A DNA stretch of 64,000 bases, taken from Pseudoxanthomonas sp. GTDB taxonomy: Bacteria; Pseudomonadota; Gammaproteobacteria; Xanthomonadales; Xanthomonadaceae. A program made the position numbers and the translations under genes. The notes beneath the pieces are model-generated. The model was not told the origin of the DNA, searched no databases, and saw only the letters and a list, made by a program, of their open reading frames with translations. The stretch is taken from the NCBI RefSeq assembly GCF_027498035.1, contig NZ_CP114978.1, positions 2,170,001 to 2,234,000 of the forward strand. The letters run 5' to 3'. Positions within the stretch are counted from its first letter, which is position 1. Each line of letters opens with the position of its first letter. Shown piece after piece: positions 29,671 to 38,400 of the stretch.

Positions 29671-30990
29671 ATGCAGACTTCATTGAACAGGCCCGCGCAA
29701 GCCGACAGCCCGTGCCGTAGCGACCACGACGCAATTCGCGACATGCTGGTGGGCATGTTCGATGCGGCGGTCGCCGCGGCGCAACCCGCGCTCGTGCTTC
29801 CGCTATCCCTGCCACAGCCCCCAAAAGGCCGGACGGTGGTCATCGGTGCCGGCAAGGCCTCGGCAGCCATGGCGCAGGTCCTGGAGGCACACTGGCCTGG
29901 CCCGCTGGAAGGCGTGGTGGTCACGCGCTACGGCCATGGCGCGCCGTGTTCACGGATCGACATCCTCGAAGCTGCCCACCCTGTGCCGGACGACCAGGGA
30001 TTACGGGCTGCCCAGCGCATCCTGGCCTGCGTGCAGGGGCTGACTGCCGATGACCTGGTGATCTGCTTGATCTCCGGTGGCGGTTCGGCGCTGCTTCCGC
30101 TCCCGGCCGAAGGCATGCGTCTTGAGGACAAGCAGGTGATCGGCGAGCAGTTGCTGCTCGCCGGGGCCACGATCAGCGAGTTCAACTGTGTCCGCCGGCA
30201 CCTGTCGGCGATCAAGGGCGGCCACCTGGCCGCGGCCTGCGCACCTGCACGGGTCTGCAACCTGTTGATCTCCGATGTTCCGGCCGATCAGCTCAATGAC
30301 ATCGCTTCGGGTCCGACCGTCGCCGACCCCAGCACCAGTGCGCAAGCGCTGGAGGTGTTGCGCCGCCATCGGATCGACGTCCCGGCACATGTGCAGCGCC
30401 TGCTCGAAGCCGGCGTGACCGAGACCATCAAGCCTGGGGCCGCGGCCCTGCCCCCCATCCAGACCCATCTGATCGCCACGCCGCAGCAATCACTGGAAGC
30501 GGCCGCCACTTATGCCCGGAGCATGGGCGTCGCGGCTTACATTCTTGGGGATTCCGTCGAAGGCGAATCCCGCGAGGTCGGCAGGGTCATGGCCGGGATC
30601 GCGCGCCAGGTACGCTTGCACGGCCAGCCGTTCAGCACTCCTTGCGTGCTGCTCTCGGGCGGCGAGACCACCGTGACCGTCCATGGACAGGGGCGCGGTG
30701 GAAGGAATGTCGAGTTCCTGCTTTCACTGGGCATCGCGCTGGGCGGAATGGCCGATGTCTACGCCATCGCCTGCGACACCGATGGTATTGATGGCCGCGA
30801 AGAGATCGCCGGCGCCGTGCTGTTTCCGGACAGCCTGTCGCGCGCGCAGCGTGTGGGCATTCAGCCCCAGGTGGCCCTGGACGATAACGATGGCCACGGT
30901 TTCTTCGGCAGCCTCGGTGATGCCGTGATCACCGGGCCCACGCACACCAACGTGAATGATTTCCGGGCGATCTACATCGCATCGGCATAG
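29671..30990 (+). CDS. Glycerate 2-kinase / hydroxypyruvate reductase family (MOFRL)
   Basis: A 439-residue protein of the GckA/TtuD family: VVIGAGKASAAMAQVLEAHW and LVICLISGGGSALLPLPAEG in the first domain, and a MOFRL domain at the C-terminus (LLSGGETTVTVHGQGRGGRN, then DTDGIDG and GPTHTNVNDFRAIYI). Such enzymes phosphorylate glycerate to 2-phosphoglycerate. I use the ATG at 29671 (AAGGA site); an in-frame ATG lies at 29641. Its presence suggests the pathway ends in glycerate or a related C3 acid. Confidence 0.88.
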   Translation: MQTSLNRPAQADSPCRSDHDAIRDMLVGMFDAAVAAAQPALVLPLSLPQPPKGRTVVIGAGKASAAMAQVLEAHWPGPLEGVVVTRYGHGAPCSRIDILEAAHPVPDDQGLRAAQRILACVQGLTADDLVICLISGGGSALLPLPAEGMRLEDKQVIGEQLLLAGATISEFNCVRRHLSAIKGGHLAAACAPARVCNLLISDVPADQLNDIASGPTVADPSTSAQALEVLRRHRIDVPAHVQRLLEAGVTETIKPGAAALPPIQTHLIATPQQSLEAAATYARSMGVAAYILGDSVEGESREVGRVMAGIARQVRLHGQPFSTPCVLLSGGETTVTVHGQGRGGRNVEFLLSLGIALGGMADVYAIACDTDGIDGREEIAGAVLFPDSLSRAQRVGIQPQVALDDNDGHGFFGSLGDAVITGPTHTNVNDFRAIYIASA

Positions 30991-31012
30991 CGCCTGCGGT
31001 ACGCCGCAGGCG
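30991..31012 (+). terminator. Hairpin at the end of the CoA-transferase operon
   Basis: Perfect 9-bp stem CGCCTGCGG (30991-30999) with 31004-31012, TACG loop, directly after the kinase stop codon. There is no T tract, so it may stabilise the mRNA end rather than terminate. Confidence 0.5.
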
Positions 31013-31091
31013 CCACCGTGCGGCGGGACCGGGTTTCGACATGGGGGCACGCGCGCTAACATGCGTGCGCCCTGTCTTCCGGTTTTTCCCC

Positions 31092-31574
31092 ATGCCCTCC
31101 TTCGACGTCGTTTCCGAGGTCAACAGCCACGAGCTCACCAATGCCGTGGACCAGGCCAACCGCGAGCTGTCCACGCGCTTCGACTTCAAGGGCGTGGATG
31201 CCAGGTTCGTGCTGGAAGACAACACCATCAGCCAGTCGGCGCCCAGCGATTTCCAGCTCAAGCAGATGGAAGACATCCTGCGCGCGCGCCTGATCGCCCG
31301 CGGCATCGATGCGCGCTGCCTGGAATTCGGCGAGGTGGAAACGAACCTTGCTGGCGCGCGCCAGAAGATCACCGTCAAGCAGGGCATCGAGCAGAAACTG
31401 GCCAAGCAGATCGCGGCCAAGATCAAGGAAGCCAAGCTGAAGGTCGACACCCAGATCAACGGCGACAAGCTGCGCGTCAACGGCAAGAAGCGCGACGACC
31501 TGCAGGACGCCATCGCGCTGCTGAAAAAGCAGGAATTCGAACAGCCGCTGCAGTACGACAACTTCCGCGACTGA
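31092..31574 (+). CDS. yajQ: YajQ family nucleotide-binding protein
   Basis: A 160-residue protein with the full YajQ pattern: PSFDVVSEVNSHELTNAVDQ, STRFDFKGVDARF, KQGIEQKLAKQIAAKIKEAK and the closing RVNGKKRDDLQDAIALLKK. Two ferredoxin-like domains. A Xanthomonas campestris member binds cyclic di-GMP and regulates virulence genes, so a signalling role is likely here. The ATG at 31092 gives the conserved N-terminus; an upstream in-frame ATG (31041) adds 17 unrelated residues. Confidence 0.95.
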   Translation: MPSFDVVSEVNSHELTNAVDQANRELSTRFDFKGVDARFVLEDNTISQSAPSDFQLKQMEDILRARLIARGIDARCLEFGEVETNLAGARQKITVKQGIEQKLAKQIAAKIKEAKLKVDTQINGDKLRVNGKKRDDLQDAIALLKKQEFEQPLQYDNFRD

Positions 31575-31591
31575 TCACGGATTCGCGCGCG

Positions 31592-32755
31592 TCAGCCAGG
31601 CAGCAGTCCGGCCGCGCGCGCCTGGCGCAGCTTGGCGTACAGCGTGGTGCGCGAGACGTCCAGCTGGCGCGCAGTGGCGGCGATGTTGCCGTCGTGCTCG
31701 GCCAGCGCCTGGACAATCGCGCGCAGGGTGTGTTCCTGCAGGTCGCTGTCCTGGATCGCCGATTCGATCGCCGGCACCGATGGCGCTACGCCCGGGGACT
31801 GCTGCAGCCGCGCGCCGACTGCCACGCCACGCAACGGCCCACGCAGGTGCTGCACCCACAGATGACTGCCATCGACACAGGCCAGGCGCTGCGCGTGATG
31901 GCCGGGCTGCAGCAGGCGACGCTGCTGCGCGGGTAAGGCGCTATCGAACACACGGGCCAGCGTCCATGCCGACACCGCCCCCTGCGCCGGCAACCCCAGC
32001 ATCCGCCGTGCGAGGCGACTGGCCGCGCGTAGACCGCCATCCTCATCGAAGGCCAGCAGGCCCGCCAGCGGCGTGCCCAACCAGCGTGGATCATGCTGGA
32101 TCGCCAGCAGGTGGCAATGGCGCAAGGTGGCGAACAGGCGATGCTCGGCCGACAGCGCGGCCTGGCGGAAATGCTCCTGCAACAGACCGGCATCGCGCTG
32201 TCCGCGCCCGGTGATGTCCAGCGCGCCGATCACCTGGCCTTCGATGCCCCACAGCGGCACCGACAGGCAGAAGATCTCCTCGAACGCGCGCAGGTAGTGC
32301 TGGTTGCCCTGCACGATGGTCTCGCAGCCATCGCTGAGCACGCAGCTCGGCGCGGTGGTGCCGATGTCGCATTCGGCCATGCGCCGTCCGGCGGCGATGG
32401 GCAGCAGCACCGCGTCGTCGCAGGACGGGCTGTGCCGCGCGTGCACGATCACGCCCTGCGGATTGGCGCAGAAGATGGTCCAGTCCGGCCCGCCGAATGC
32501 GCTCCAGAGCTGTTCGATCTCTTCATGCACGCACTGGTACAGGCGCCGGTCGTCGGGCTGTTCGCGCACGTTGTGCAGCCGCTGGGCCGCGTCGTACTGC
32601 GGCGCCTGCCATGGCTGCAGGCCTGCATTGCGCGAGCGCTCCCATGAGCGCGCCAGGCCATCGGGCAGCAGCGTGTCGGGCAACGGTTCGCCTTGTGCGA
32701 ACCGGCTGCGTGCCACATCCAGCTGCTGTTGTTGCAAGACGGGAAACGCGGACAT
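31592..32755 (-). CDS. GAF/Fis-type regulator, AcoR-like but without the AAA+ domain
   Basis: A 387-residue protein. The N-terminal region resembles AcoR/DhaR activators (LARSWERSRNAGLQPWQ, then a GAF domain with AECDIGTTAPSCVLSD and LSVPLWGIEGQVIGALDITG). The C-terminus is a Fis-type helix-turn-helix (IVQALAEHDGNIAATARQL, then DVSRTTLYAKLRQ). The central sigma-54-interacting AAA+ domain, with its Walker motifs and GAFTGA loop, is absent, so it cannot activate sigma-54 promoters in the usual way. It ends the benzyl alcohol gene set. The start is uncertain: GTG at 32782 is in frame and neither site has a clear ribosome-binding site. Confidence 0.85.
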   Translation of the reverse strand: MSAFPVLQQQQLDVARSRFAQGEPLPDTLLPDGLARSWERSRNAGLQPWQAPQYDAAQRLHNVREQPDDRRLYQCVHEEIEQLWSAFGGPDWTIFCANPQGVIVHARHSPSCDDAVLLPIAAGRRMAECDIGTTAPSCVLSDGCETIVQGNQHYLRAFEEIFCLSVPLWGIEGQVIGALDITGRGQRDAGLLQEHFRQAALSAEHRLFATLRHCHLLAIQHDPRWLGTPLAGLLAFDEDGGLRAASRLARRMLGLPAQGAVSAWTLARVFDSALPAQQRRLLQPGHHAQRLACVDGSHLWVQHLRGPLRGVAVGARLQQSPGVAPSVPAIESAIQDSDLQEHTLRAIVQALAEHDGNIAATARQLDVSRTTLYAKLRQARAAGLLPG

Positions 32756-32875
32756 CGGCACCGGCCACTCGTACGACTTCACCGAGGCGAAGGGTACGCC
32801 GCAATGCCTTAAGGAAGCGATGACGGACCGCCACGCAGCGCGCGACGGTCCGTTGCAGTCGAGGCCTTGGCCGCG

Positions 32876-34000
32876 TTACTGCGGCATGCGCAGGACCGGC
32901 TTGAGGGTGATGCCCTTGGTGCTGTCCTCGGCCGCCTGGTTGATCTGGTCCAGCGGATAGAACTTCACCAGTTTGTCGAACGGAAAACGCCCCTGCTGGA
33001 ACAGCTGCACCAGCTGCGGGATGAACACCTGCGGCACGCTGTCGCCTTCGACGATGCCGCGGATGCTGCGTCCGCCCAGCAGCAGGTTGTTGACGTCGAA
33101 CTCGGCCTTGGTGCCCAGCTTGGGCGCACCGACCACACCGATGCTGCCGAGCGAACCCAGGGCCTCGATGCCCTGCCCCAGCACCTCCGGGCGGCCGGTG
33201 GATTCCAGGGCAAAGTCGGCGCCGCCGCAGATCGCGCGCACGGTCTCCACGATGTCCTGCTCGCGACTGTTGATGACATGGGTCGCGCCCAGTTCCAGCG
33301 CCAGCTCCAGGCGCGAAGGCACCACGTCCACGGCGATGATCGTGGTCGCCCCGGCCACGCGCGCGGCCATCACCGCGCTCAGGCCGACCGCGCCGGCACC
33401 GAAGCTGACGAAGCTGCTGCCGGGCCGCACCTTGAGTGAATTGATCACCGCACCGGCACCGGTCTGGATGCCGCAGCCCAGCGGGCCGAGCAGCTCCAAC
33501 GGCGCGTCTTGCGGCACCTTGATCGCATTGTTCTCGCGGCTCAGCGCATAGCTGGCGAACGAGGACTGGGCGAAGAAGTGATCGTGCAGCGGTGCACCGG
33601 CCGGATCGGTGATCGCGGTGTTGCCCTGCAGGTCGCTGCCACCGAAGTTGAGGCCGAAGAAGTCCTTGCAATACGCACCATGGCCGCTGTCGCAGGCATG
33701 GCAATGACCGCAGGCGCCGTAGGTCAGTACAACGTGGTCGCCGACCTTCAGGTCCTTGACGTTTGGGCCGAGCGCTTCGACCACACCGGCGCCTTCATGG
33801 CCGAGCACCGCCGGCAGCGGTACCGGGTAGTACTGGTCGCGCACGATCAGGTCGGTGTGACACAGGCCGGTGGCGACCACGCGCACCAGCACTTCATCGT
33901 CCTGCGGCGCGCGGATGCGGGCCTGCTCGATGGTGAACGGCGCGCCCTGCGAACGGGTGACCGCGGCGGTAATCGGCTGGAGCTTCACTTCTGCATTCAT
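32876..34000 (-). CDS. xylB: Zinc-dependent aryl (benzyl) alcohol dehydrogenase
   Basis: A 374-residue medium-chain dehydrogenase. Catalytic zinc ligands are in TGLCHTDL and GHEGAGVVE, the structural zinc lobe is CGHCHACDSGHGAYC, and the NAD site is FGAGAVGLSAVMAARVAGA with the following VDVVPSRLELA. It matches XylB/AreB-type benzyl alcohol dehydrogenases in length and layout, and lies 19 bp after the benzaldehyde dehydrogenase gene in a benzoate cluster. Reaction inferred: benzyl alcohol to benzaldehyde with NAD reduction. Confidence 0.87.
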   Translation of the reverse strand: MNAEVKLQPITAAVTRSQGAPFTIEQARIRAPQDDEVLVRVVATGLCHTDLIVRDQYYPVPLPAVLGHEGAGVVEALGPNVKDLKVGDHVVLTYGACGHCHACDSGHGAYCKDFFGLNFGGSDLQGNTAITDPAGAPLHDHFFAQSSFASYALSRENNAIKVPQDAPLELLGPLGCGIQTGAGAVINSLKVRPGSSFVSFGAGAVGLSAVMAARVAGATTIIAVDVVPSRLELALELGATHVINSREQDIVETVRAICGGADFALESTGRPEVLGQGIEALGSLGSIGVVGAPKLGTKAEFDVNNLLLGGRSIRGIVEGDSVPQVFIPQLVQLFQQGRFPFDKLVKFYPLDQINQAAEDSTKGITLKPVLRMPQ

Positions 34001-34019
34001 GATGTGGATTCCTCGGGAA

Positions 34020-35483
34020 TCAGAGCGGATAGGCGGGCGCGTCGCCCTTGACGGTCAGCCACTGCCACTGGGTGAACTCCTCCCAGTTGGCCGGCCCGCC
34101 GATGCTGGTGCCGTTGCCGGAGGCGCCGACGCCGCCGAACGGATTGATGACCTCGTCATTGACGGTCTGGTCGTTGATGTGGAGCAGGCCGGTGCGCAAC
34201 TGTTCGCCGAGCTTGAGCGCGCGGCCGACGTTGCTTGAGAGCACCGCCATCGACAGGCCGTACTCGGTGTCGTTGGCCAGGGCGATGGCGTCTTCATCGG
34301 TGTCGAACGGCACCACCACCGCGACTGGCCCGAAGATCTCTTCGTTGAAGGCTGGGTTGTCGCGGGTCACGCCGCTGAGCACGGTCGGCTGGAAGAACAG
34401 GCCTTTATACGTACCACCGGCTTCAACCTTGGCACCGGCGGCGCTGGCATCGGCCACGACCTTGGCCGCGTGATCGCGCTGGGCGGCATTGATCAGCGGG
34501 CCCAGGTGCACCTGGCCCTTGGATGGATCGCCGACCACCATGGATTTGGCCTTGGCGGTGAGTTTGGCCAGGAACGCATCGTGGATGCCACGCTGGACCA
34601 GCACGCGCCCGGACGACATGCAGATCTGGCCCTGGTGCAGGTAGACGCCCCAGGTGGTGTTGGCGATGGCCAGGTCCAGGTCGGCATCGTCCAGGATGAT
34701 CAACGAGTTCTTGCCACCCAGCTCCAGCGAGACCTTCTTCAGGTGCTTGCCAGCCGCTTCGCCGACCTTGCGGCCGGCACCGGTGGACCCGGTGAACTGG
34801 ATCATCGCGATGTTCGGGTCGGCGGTCAGCGCCGCACCGGCCGCGCCATCGCCCGGCAGCACATGCAGCAGGCCCGCGGGCAGGCCGGCGAGTTCGAACA
34901 AGCGCGCAATGACGAAGCCACCGCACACCGCAGTGCGCGGATCGGGCTTGAGCACCACCGCATTGCCCAGCGCCAGCGCCGGCGCGACCGCGCGCATGGC
35001 CAGGTACAGCGGGAAGTTGAACGGCGAGATCACGCCGACCACGCCCAGCGGGCGCCGCCGGGCCAGGCTCAGCCGGCCCGGCACCGAGGGCAGCACTTCA
35101 CCCACCGCGCGCGACGGCAGCGCGGCGGCCTCGTGCAGCGCCTTGGCGTTGATCGAGGCCTCGAAGCCGGCCTTGGGCTGGGTGGAGCCGCTTTCGCGCA
35201 CGATCCATTCGATGATCTGCGGGGTGTACTGCTCCGCCAGCTGCGCGGCCTTGCGCAGGACCTGTGCGCGTTCTTCGTACGGCGCTGCGGCCCAGGCCTG
35301 CTGCGCGGCACGTGCCGCAGCGGCGCTGGTGGCGACCTGTGCGGCGTCGGCCATGCCGATGCTTCCCAGGGTGTTGCCGGTGGCCGGTTCGGTCACGGCT
35401 TGCGTAACGCCGGTGGCGCGCCACTGCCCGGTGAAGACCTTGTCGCGCCACAGCGCGGCGGGGAGGAAATCGTCTTGTGTCAT
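34020..35483 (-). CDS. xylC: Benzaldehyde dehydrogenase (NAD)
   Basis: A 487-residue aldehyde dehydrogenase: VVGVISPFNFPLYLAMRAVA, FTGSTGAGRKVGEAAGKHLK, catalytic Glu in LELGGKNSL and catalytic Cys in GQICMSSGRV. Sequence style fits XylC/AreC rather than betaine or succinate semialdehyde enzymes. It is first in the xylC-xylB pair and makes benzoate, the substrate of BenABC further up the cluster. Confidence 0.87.
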   Translation of the reverse strand: MTQDDFLPAALWRDKVFTGQWRATGVTQAVTEPATGNTLGSIGMADAAQVATSAAAARAAQQAWAAAPYEERAQVLRKAAQLAEQYTPQIIEWIVRESGSTQPKAGFEASINAKALHEAAALPSRAVGEVLPSVPGRLSLARRRPLGVVGVISPFNFPLYLAMRAVAPALALGNAVVLKPDPRTAVCGGFVIARLFELAGLPAGLLHVLPGDGAAGAALTADPNIAMIQFTGSTGAGRKVGEAAGKHLKKVSLELGGKNSLIILDDADLDLAIANTTWGVYLHQGQICMSSGRVLVQRGIHDAFLAKLTAKAKSMVVGDPSKGQVHLGPLINAAQRDHAAKVVADASAAGAKVEAGGTYKGLFFQPTVLSGVTRDNPAFNEEIFGPVAVVVPFDTDEDAIALANDTEYGLSMAVLSSNVGRALKLGEQLRTGLLHINDQTVNDEVINPFGGVGASGNGTSIGGPANWEEFTQWQWLTVKGDAPAYPL

Positions 35484-35597
35484 GGGAGGGACCTCGAAGA
35501 AAAACCGTGGCCGCAGCCTGCGCGCGCACCCGCACGGTCACCATCCCCCTTTGGCGTTAGGCCGCCAACCCGCGCCATTGCTGGACGCGGGTGCGGC

Positions 35598-35620
35598 GGG
35601 TGTCCAGAAACTGGACACCC
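35598..35620. promoter_or_regulatory. Perfect 10-bp-arm palindrome upstream of xylC, probable activator site
   Basis: GGGTGTCCAG (35598-35607), spacer AAA, CTGGACACCC (35611-35620). It lies about 115 bp before the xylC start and 14 bp past the porin stop. A related half, CTGGACGCGGG, is at 35581-35591. No T tract follows on either strand, which argues against a terminator. It is a candidate site for the Fis-domain regulator at 31592-32755. Confidence 0.5.
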
Positions 35621-35633
35621 ATCGGCCCGACGG

Positions 35634-37067
35634 TCAGAAGGTGTACTTGACCGTGGTCTGCAGGCGGTTCAATTCGCCTTCGGCATCGTTGGCCAGCTGG
35701 CGCTTGGCCCAGCTCAGTTCGGCACCCACGTCCAGGCGCGGGAACGGCGAGTAGATCAGGTTCACGCGCCAGGACTGGGTGCGTTCGGTGGCCAGCTGGC
35801 CCACCGCCGATTCATCGGTGGAGATATAGGCCGCCGAATACGCCAGCGTGCTGCGCAGGTTGCCGGTCCAGTTATGGCGCCAGGCCGCAAAGCCCGCGTA
35901 GCCGTCCTGCGCCTTCAACCGGCCGTCCTGTTCGATGTACGCATCGGGGATCAGGCCGAAGCCGATGTAGCGGCCCAGGCCAGGACCACCACTGACCGTG
36001 TACTGCAGCAGGTCGGTGTCGCTGAGCTTGAACGAGCCAGCCACGCTGAGCGCATAGCCGGCGGTGCTGTCATCGGCGGTGCGCAGCTGGCGGGCCAGGC
36101 CGGCGACGCTGAAATGGCCCCAGTTGCCCTTGGTGGTCCAGCGCGCAGTGACGTCCGGCACGTTGTTCTCGCCGGAGCTGACCTGCGTGGGTGAGCCATC
36201 CTGGTACCAGGTCTGCGGGTTCTCCAGCGAGAACGACCAGTTGCCGGTGCTGTAGCGGATCTGCGCCTGGCGCGCGAACAGGGTGCCATCGACGATGCCG
36301 ACGAAGTCCACCGTTTCCGGCAGTGAGCCCAGGTCCATCGCATTGGTCCAGGTCTGGCCAGCCAGCCAGTGGTTCCACTGCACGTAGGCATGGCGCAGGG
36401 TCGGCGGATAGCCGTTGGAGAACTTCTCGTTGCCGACGTTGCTGTTGCCGCCACCGAAGAAGTCGAACTCCACGTAGCCCTTCAGCTTGTCGCCGGCATC
36501 GGTGACGCGGTCCACGCCAAACCAGATCCGCGAGAACTGCGCGTGGAAATCGGTGTAGCTCTTGCCCGGACCGGCATCGACCGGGGTGGCCGCGGGGAAG
36601 TAGAACAACCGGCCCGGCGTGCTGTCGGCGATGGCGCCATCGCTGGTGTAGGTGGACATCATGTCCAGCTTGATGAAGCCGCCGTAGCTGAAGTGGCTGT
36701 CACCACCGGCGACGATGGCGGTGTTCTGGATCGGCGCACGCGGCGGCGCGCCTGCACCCAACGCCGGTGATGCCTGCGCCGGTGGCGCCGTCACGATCGC
36801 GCCACTGCCCTGCACGCCCGGCCCCTTGAGCGGGGTGTTGCCGGGCACGGTGGCCGCTTCCAGGCGCGAGCGCGCGTCGGCCAGCTGGCTCTGCTGGTTC
36901 AGGACCATGTCCTTCAGCGCGGAGACCTCGCTTTCCAGCTGCTGGATGCGCTGGTCCTGCGCGGCATCGCTGGCGGTCTGCGCCGCGGCCAGGCCGGGGG
37001 CGAACAGCGCGACGGAAATCGCGCACGCCAACGACGCGCGACGGGTGGCGGTGATCAATGACTGCAT
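35634..37067 (-). CDS. DcaP-like outer-membrane porin of the benzoate cluster
   Basis: A 477-residue protein with a signal peptide (about residues 1-30, ending FAPGLAAAQ), a short coiled coil (QDQRIQQLESEVSALKDMVL) and a barrel domain that ends in TTVKYTF. The coiled-coil N-terminus plus the SYGGFIKLDMMSTYTSDG opening of the barrel resembles the DcaP family of trimeric porins for dicarboxylates and aromatics. The ATG at 37067 has a GGGAGG site. Its place between benE and xylC suggests benzoate or benzyl alcohol entry. Confidence 0.82.
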   Translation of the reverse strand: MQSLITATRRASLACAISVALFAPGLAAAQTASDAAQDQRIQQLESEVSALKDMVLNQQSQLADARSRLEAATVPGNTPLKGPGVQGSGAIVTAPPAQASPALGAGAPPRAPIQNTAIVAGGDSHFSYGGFIKLDMMSTYTSDGAIADSTPGRLFYFPAATPVDAGPGKSYTDFHAQFSRIWFGVDRVTDAGDKLKGYVEFDFFGGGNSNVGNEKFSNGYPPTLRHAYVQWNHWLAGQTWTNAMDLGSLPETVDFVGIVDGTLFARQAQIRYSTGNWSFSLENPQTWYQDGSPTQVSSGENNVPDVTARWTTKGNWGHFSVAGLARQLRTADDSTAGYALSVAGSFKLSDTDLLQYTVSGGPGLGRYIGFGLIPDAYIEQDGRLKAQDGYAGFAAWRHNWTGNLRSTLAYSAAYISTDESAVGQLATERTQSWRVNLIYSPFPRLDVGAELSWAKRQLANDAEGELNRLQTTVKYTF

Positions 37068-37187
37068 GCTTCCCTCCCAGGAAAAACCCGTGGTGATGTG
37101 ATGCGCCACCCGATGGCGGCGCAGTGACAGGTGATGGCGTTGACCTACGACGTGCGCGTGGCGCACGCCCTCCCCTTGCAACAACGA

Positions 37188-38399
37188 CTAGCGCGACGCC
37201 TGCCCCACCGGCACCGCCGCGCGCCCCCAACGCCACTGCAGCAGCAGGTGCGTGGCCACGCCGAACAACAGACTCCAGAACGCCGCGCCCAATCCGAACA
37301 GCGACATCCCCGATGCGCAGACGATGAAGGTCACCAGCGCCGCATCACGGTCGCGCGCATCGGCCACCGCCGTGGTCAATGCGCCGGCAATGCTGGGGAA
37401 CAGCGCCAGCCCCGCCAGCGTGGCGATCAGCTCTTTGGGCAGTGTCGAGAACAGCGCCAGCACCGTGCCGGCGAAACAACCCAGCACCAGGTAGGCCACG
37501 CCGCCGGCAACCCCGGCCACGTAGCGCCGACCTGCATCCGGATGCGCTTCGGGACCGGTGCAGATCGCGGCGGTGACCGCGCCTGGATTCAAGCCATGGC
37601 AGCCGAACGGCGCCAGCAGCGCCGAACCCGCCGCCGACCACACCAGCAGCGGACCGGCCGCCGGACGCGCATAGCCGCAGGTGCGCAACACCGCCATGCC
37701 CGGCACGAACTGCCCGGTCAATGCGACCACCACCAGCGGGATGCTGATGCTGACGATGGCCTGCCAGTCGAACTGCGGCGTCACCCACACCGGCACCGTG
37801 ACCGACAGCGCCGGCAACGGGCCATGCACCTGCCCGGTCAGCAGCGCCACGCTGACGCCGGTCAGCAGCACCGCCACCACCGCATAGCGCGGAAACCAGC
37901 GTCGCCCGGTGAAGAACGCCACGAACATCGCCAGCACCAGCACCAGCTGCGAGGCCATGCCCACGAACAACCGGGTGGCGAACCCGAACAGGATGCCAGC
38001 CAGCATCGCCGCGGTGATCGCCGGCGGCAGGCGCGCCACGATGCGGTCGAACGCACCGGACAATCCCACCGCCAGCATCACCGCGCTGGCCACCACGTAC
38101 GCACCGACCGCAACCGGAAACGCCACGGTCGGCAGCAGCGTCACCAGCAATACCGAACCGGGAATCGACCAGGCGATCACCGTCGGCGCACGGTAGTACA
38201 GGCTCAAGCCCACGCCCAGCACCCCGCTGCCGATCGAGATCGCCCACACCCATGAGGCCAGCAGCGGTGCGGGCAGCCCGGACGCAGCCTGGAACACGAT
38301 CACCAGCGGCCCGGCGAACGAGATCAGCGTGGCGATCACGCCGGCCAGGACGGCCGGCAGCGATGCATCCCTGATCAACTGGCGGATGAAGGCCGGCAC
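37188..38399 (-). CDS. benE: Benzoate/proton symporter BenE
   Basis: A 403-residue polytopic protein with about twelve membrane segments and the BenE pattern: ADAIRQL-like N-terminus (FIRQLIRDASLPAVLAGVI), AITAAMLAGILFGF, and FGCHGLNPGAVTAAICTGPE late in the sequence. The start is placed at a GTG (38397-38399) one base after the benK stop codon, which gives tight coupling. It imports benzoate for BenABC. Confidence 0.9.
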   Translation of the reverse strand: MPAFIRQLIRDASLPAVLAGVIATLISFAGPLVIVFQAASGLPAPLLASWVWAISIGSGVLGVGLSLYYRAPTVIAWSIPGSVLLVTLLPTVAFPVAVGAYVVASAVMLAVGLSGAFDRIVARLPPAITAAMLAGILFGFATRLFVGMASQLVLVLAMFVAFFTGRRWFPRYAVVAVLLTGVSVALLTGQVHGPLPALSVTVPVWVTPQFDWQAIVSISIPLVVVALTGQFVPGMAVLRTCGYARPAAGPLLVWSAAGSALLAPFGCHGLNPGAVTAAICTGPEAHPDAGRRYVAGVAGGVAYLVLGCFAGTVLALFSTLPKELIATLAGLALFPSIAGALTTAVADARDRDAALVTFIVCASGMSLFGLGAAFWSLLFGVATHLLLQWRWGRAAVPVGQASR

Positions 38400-38400
38400 G

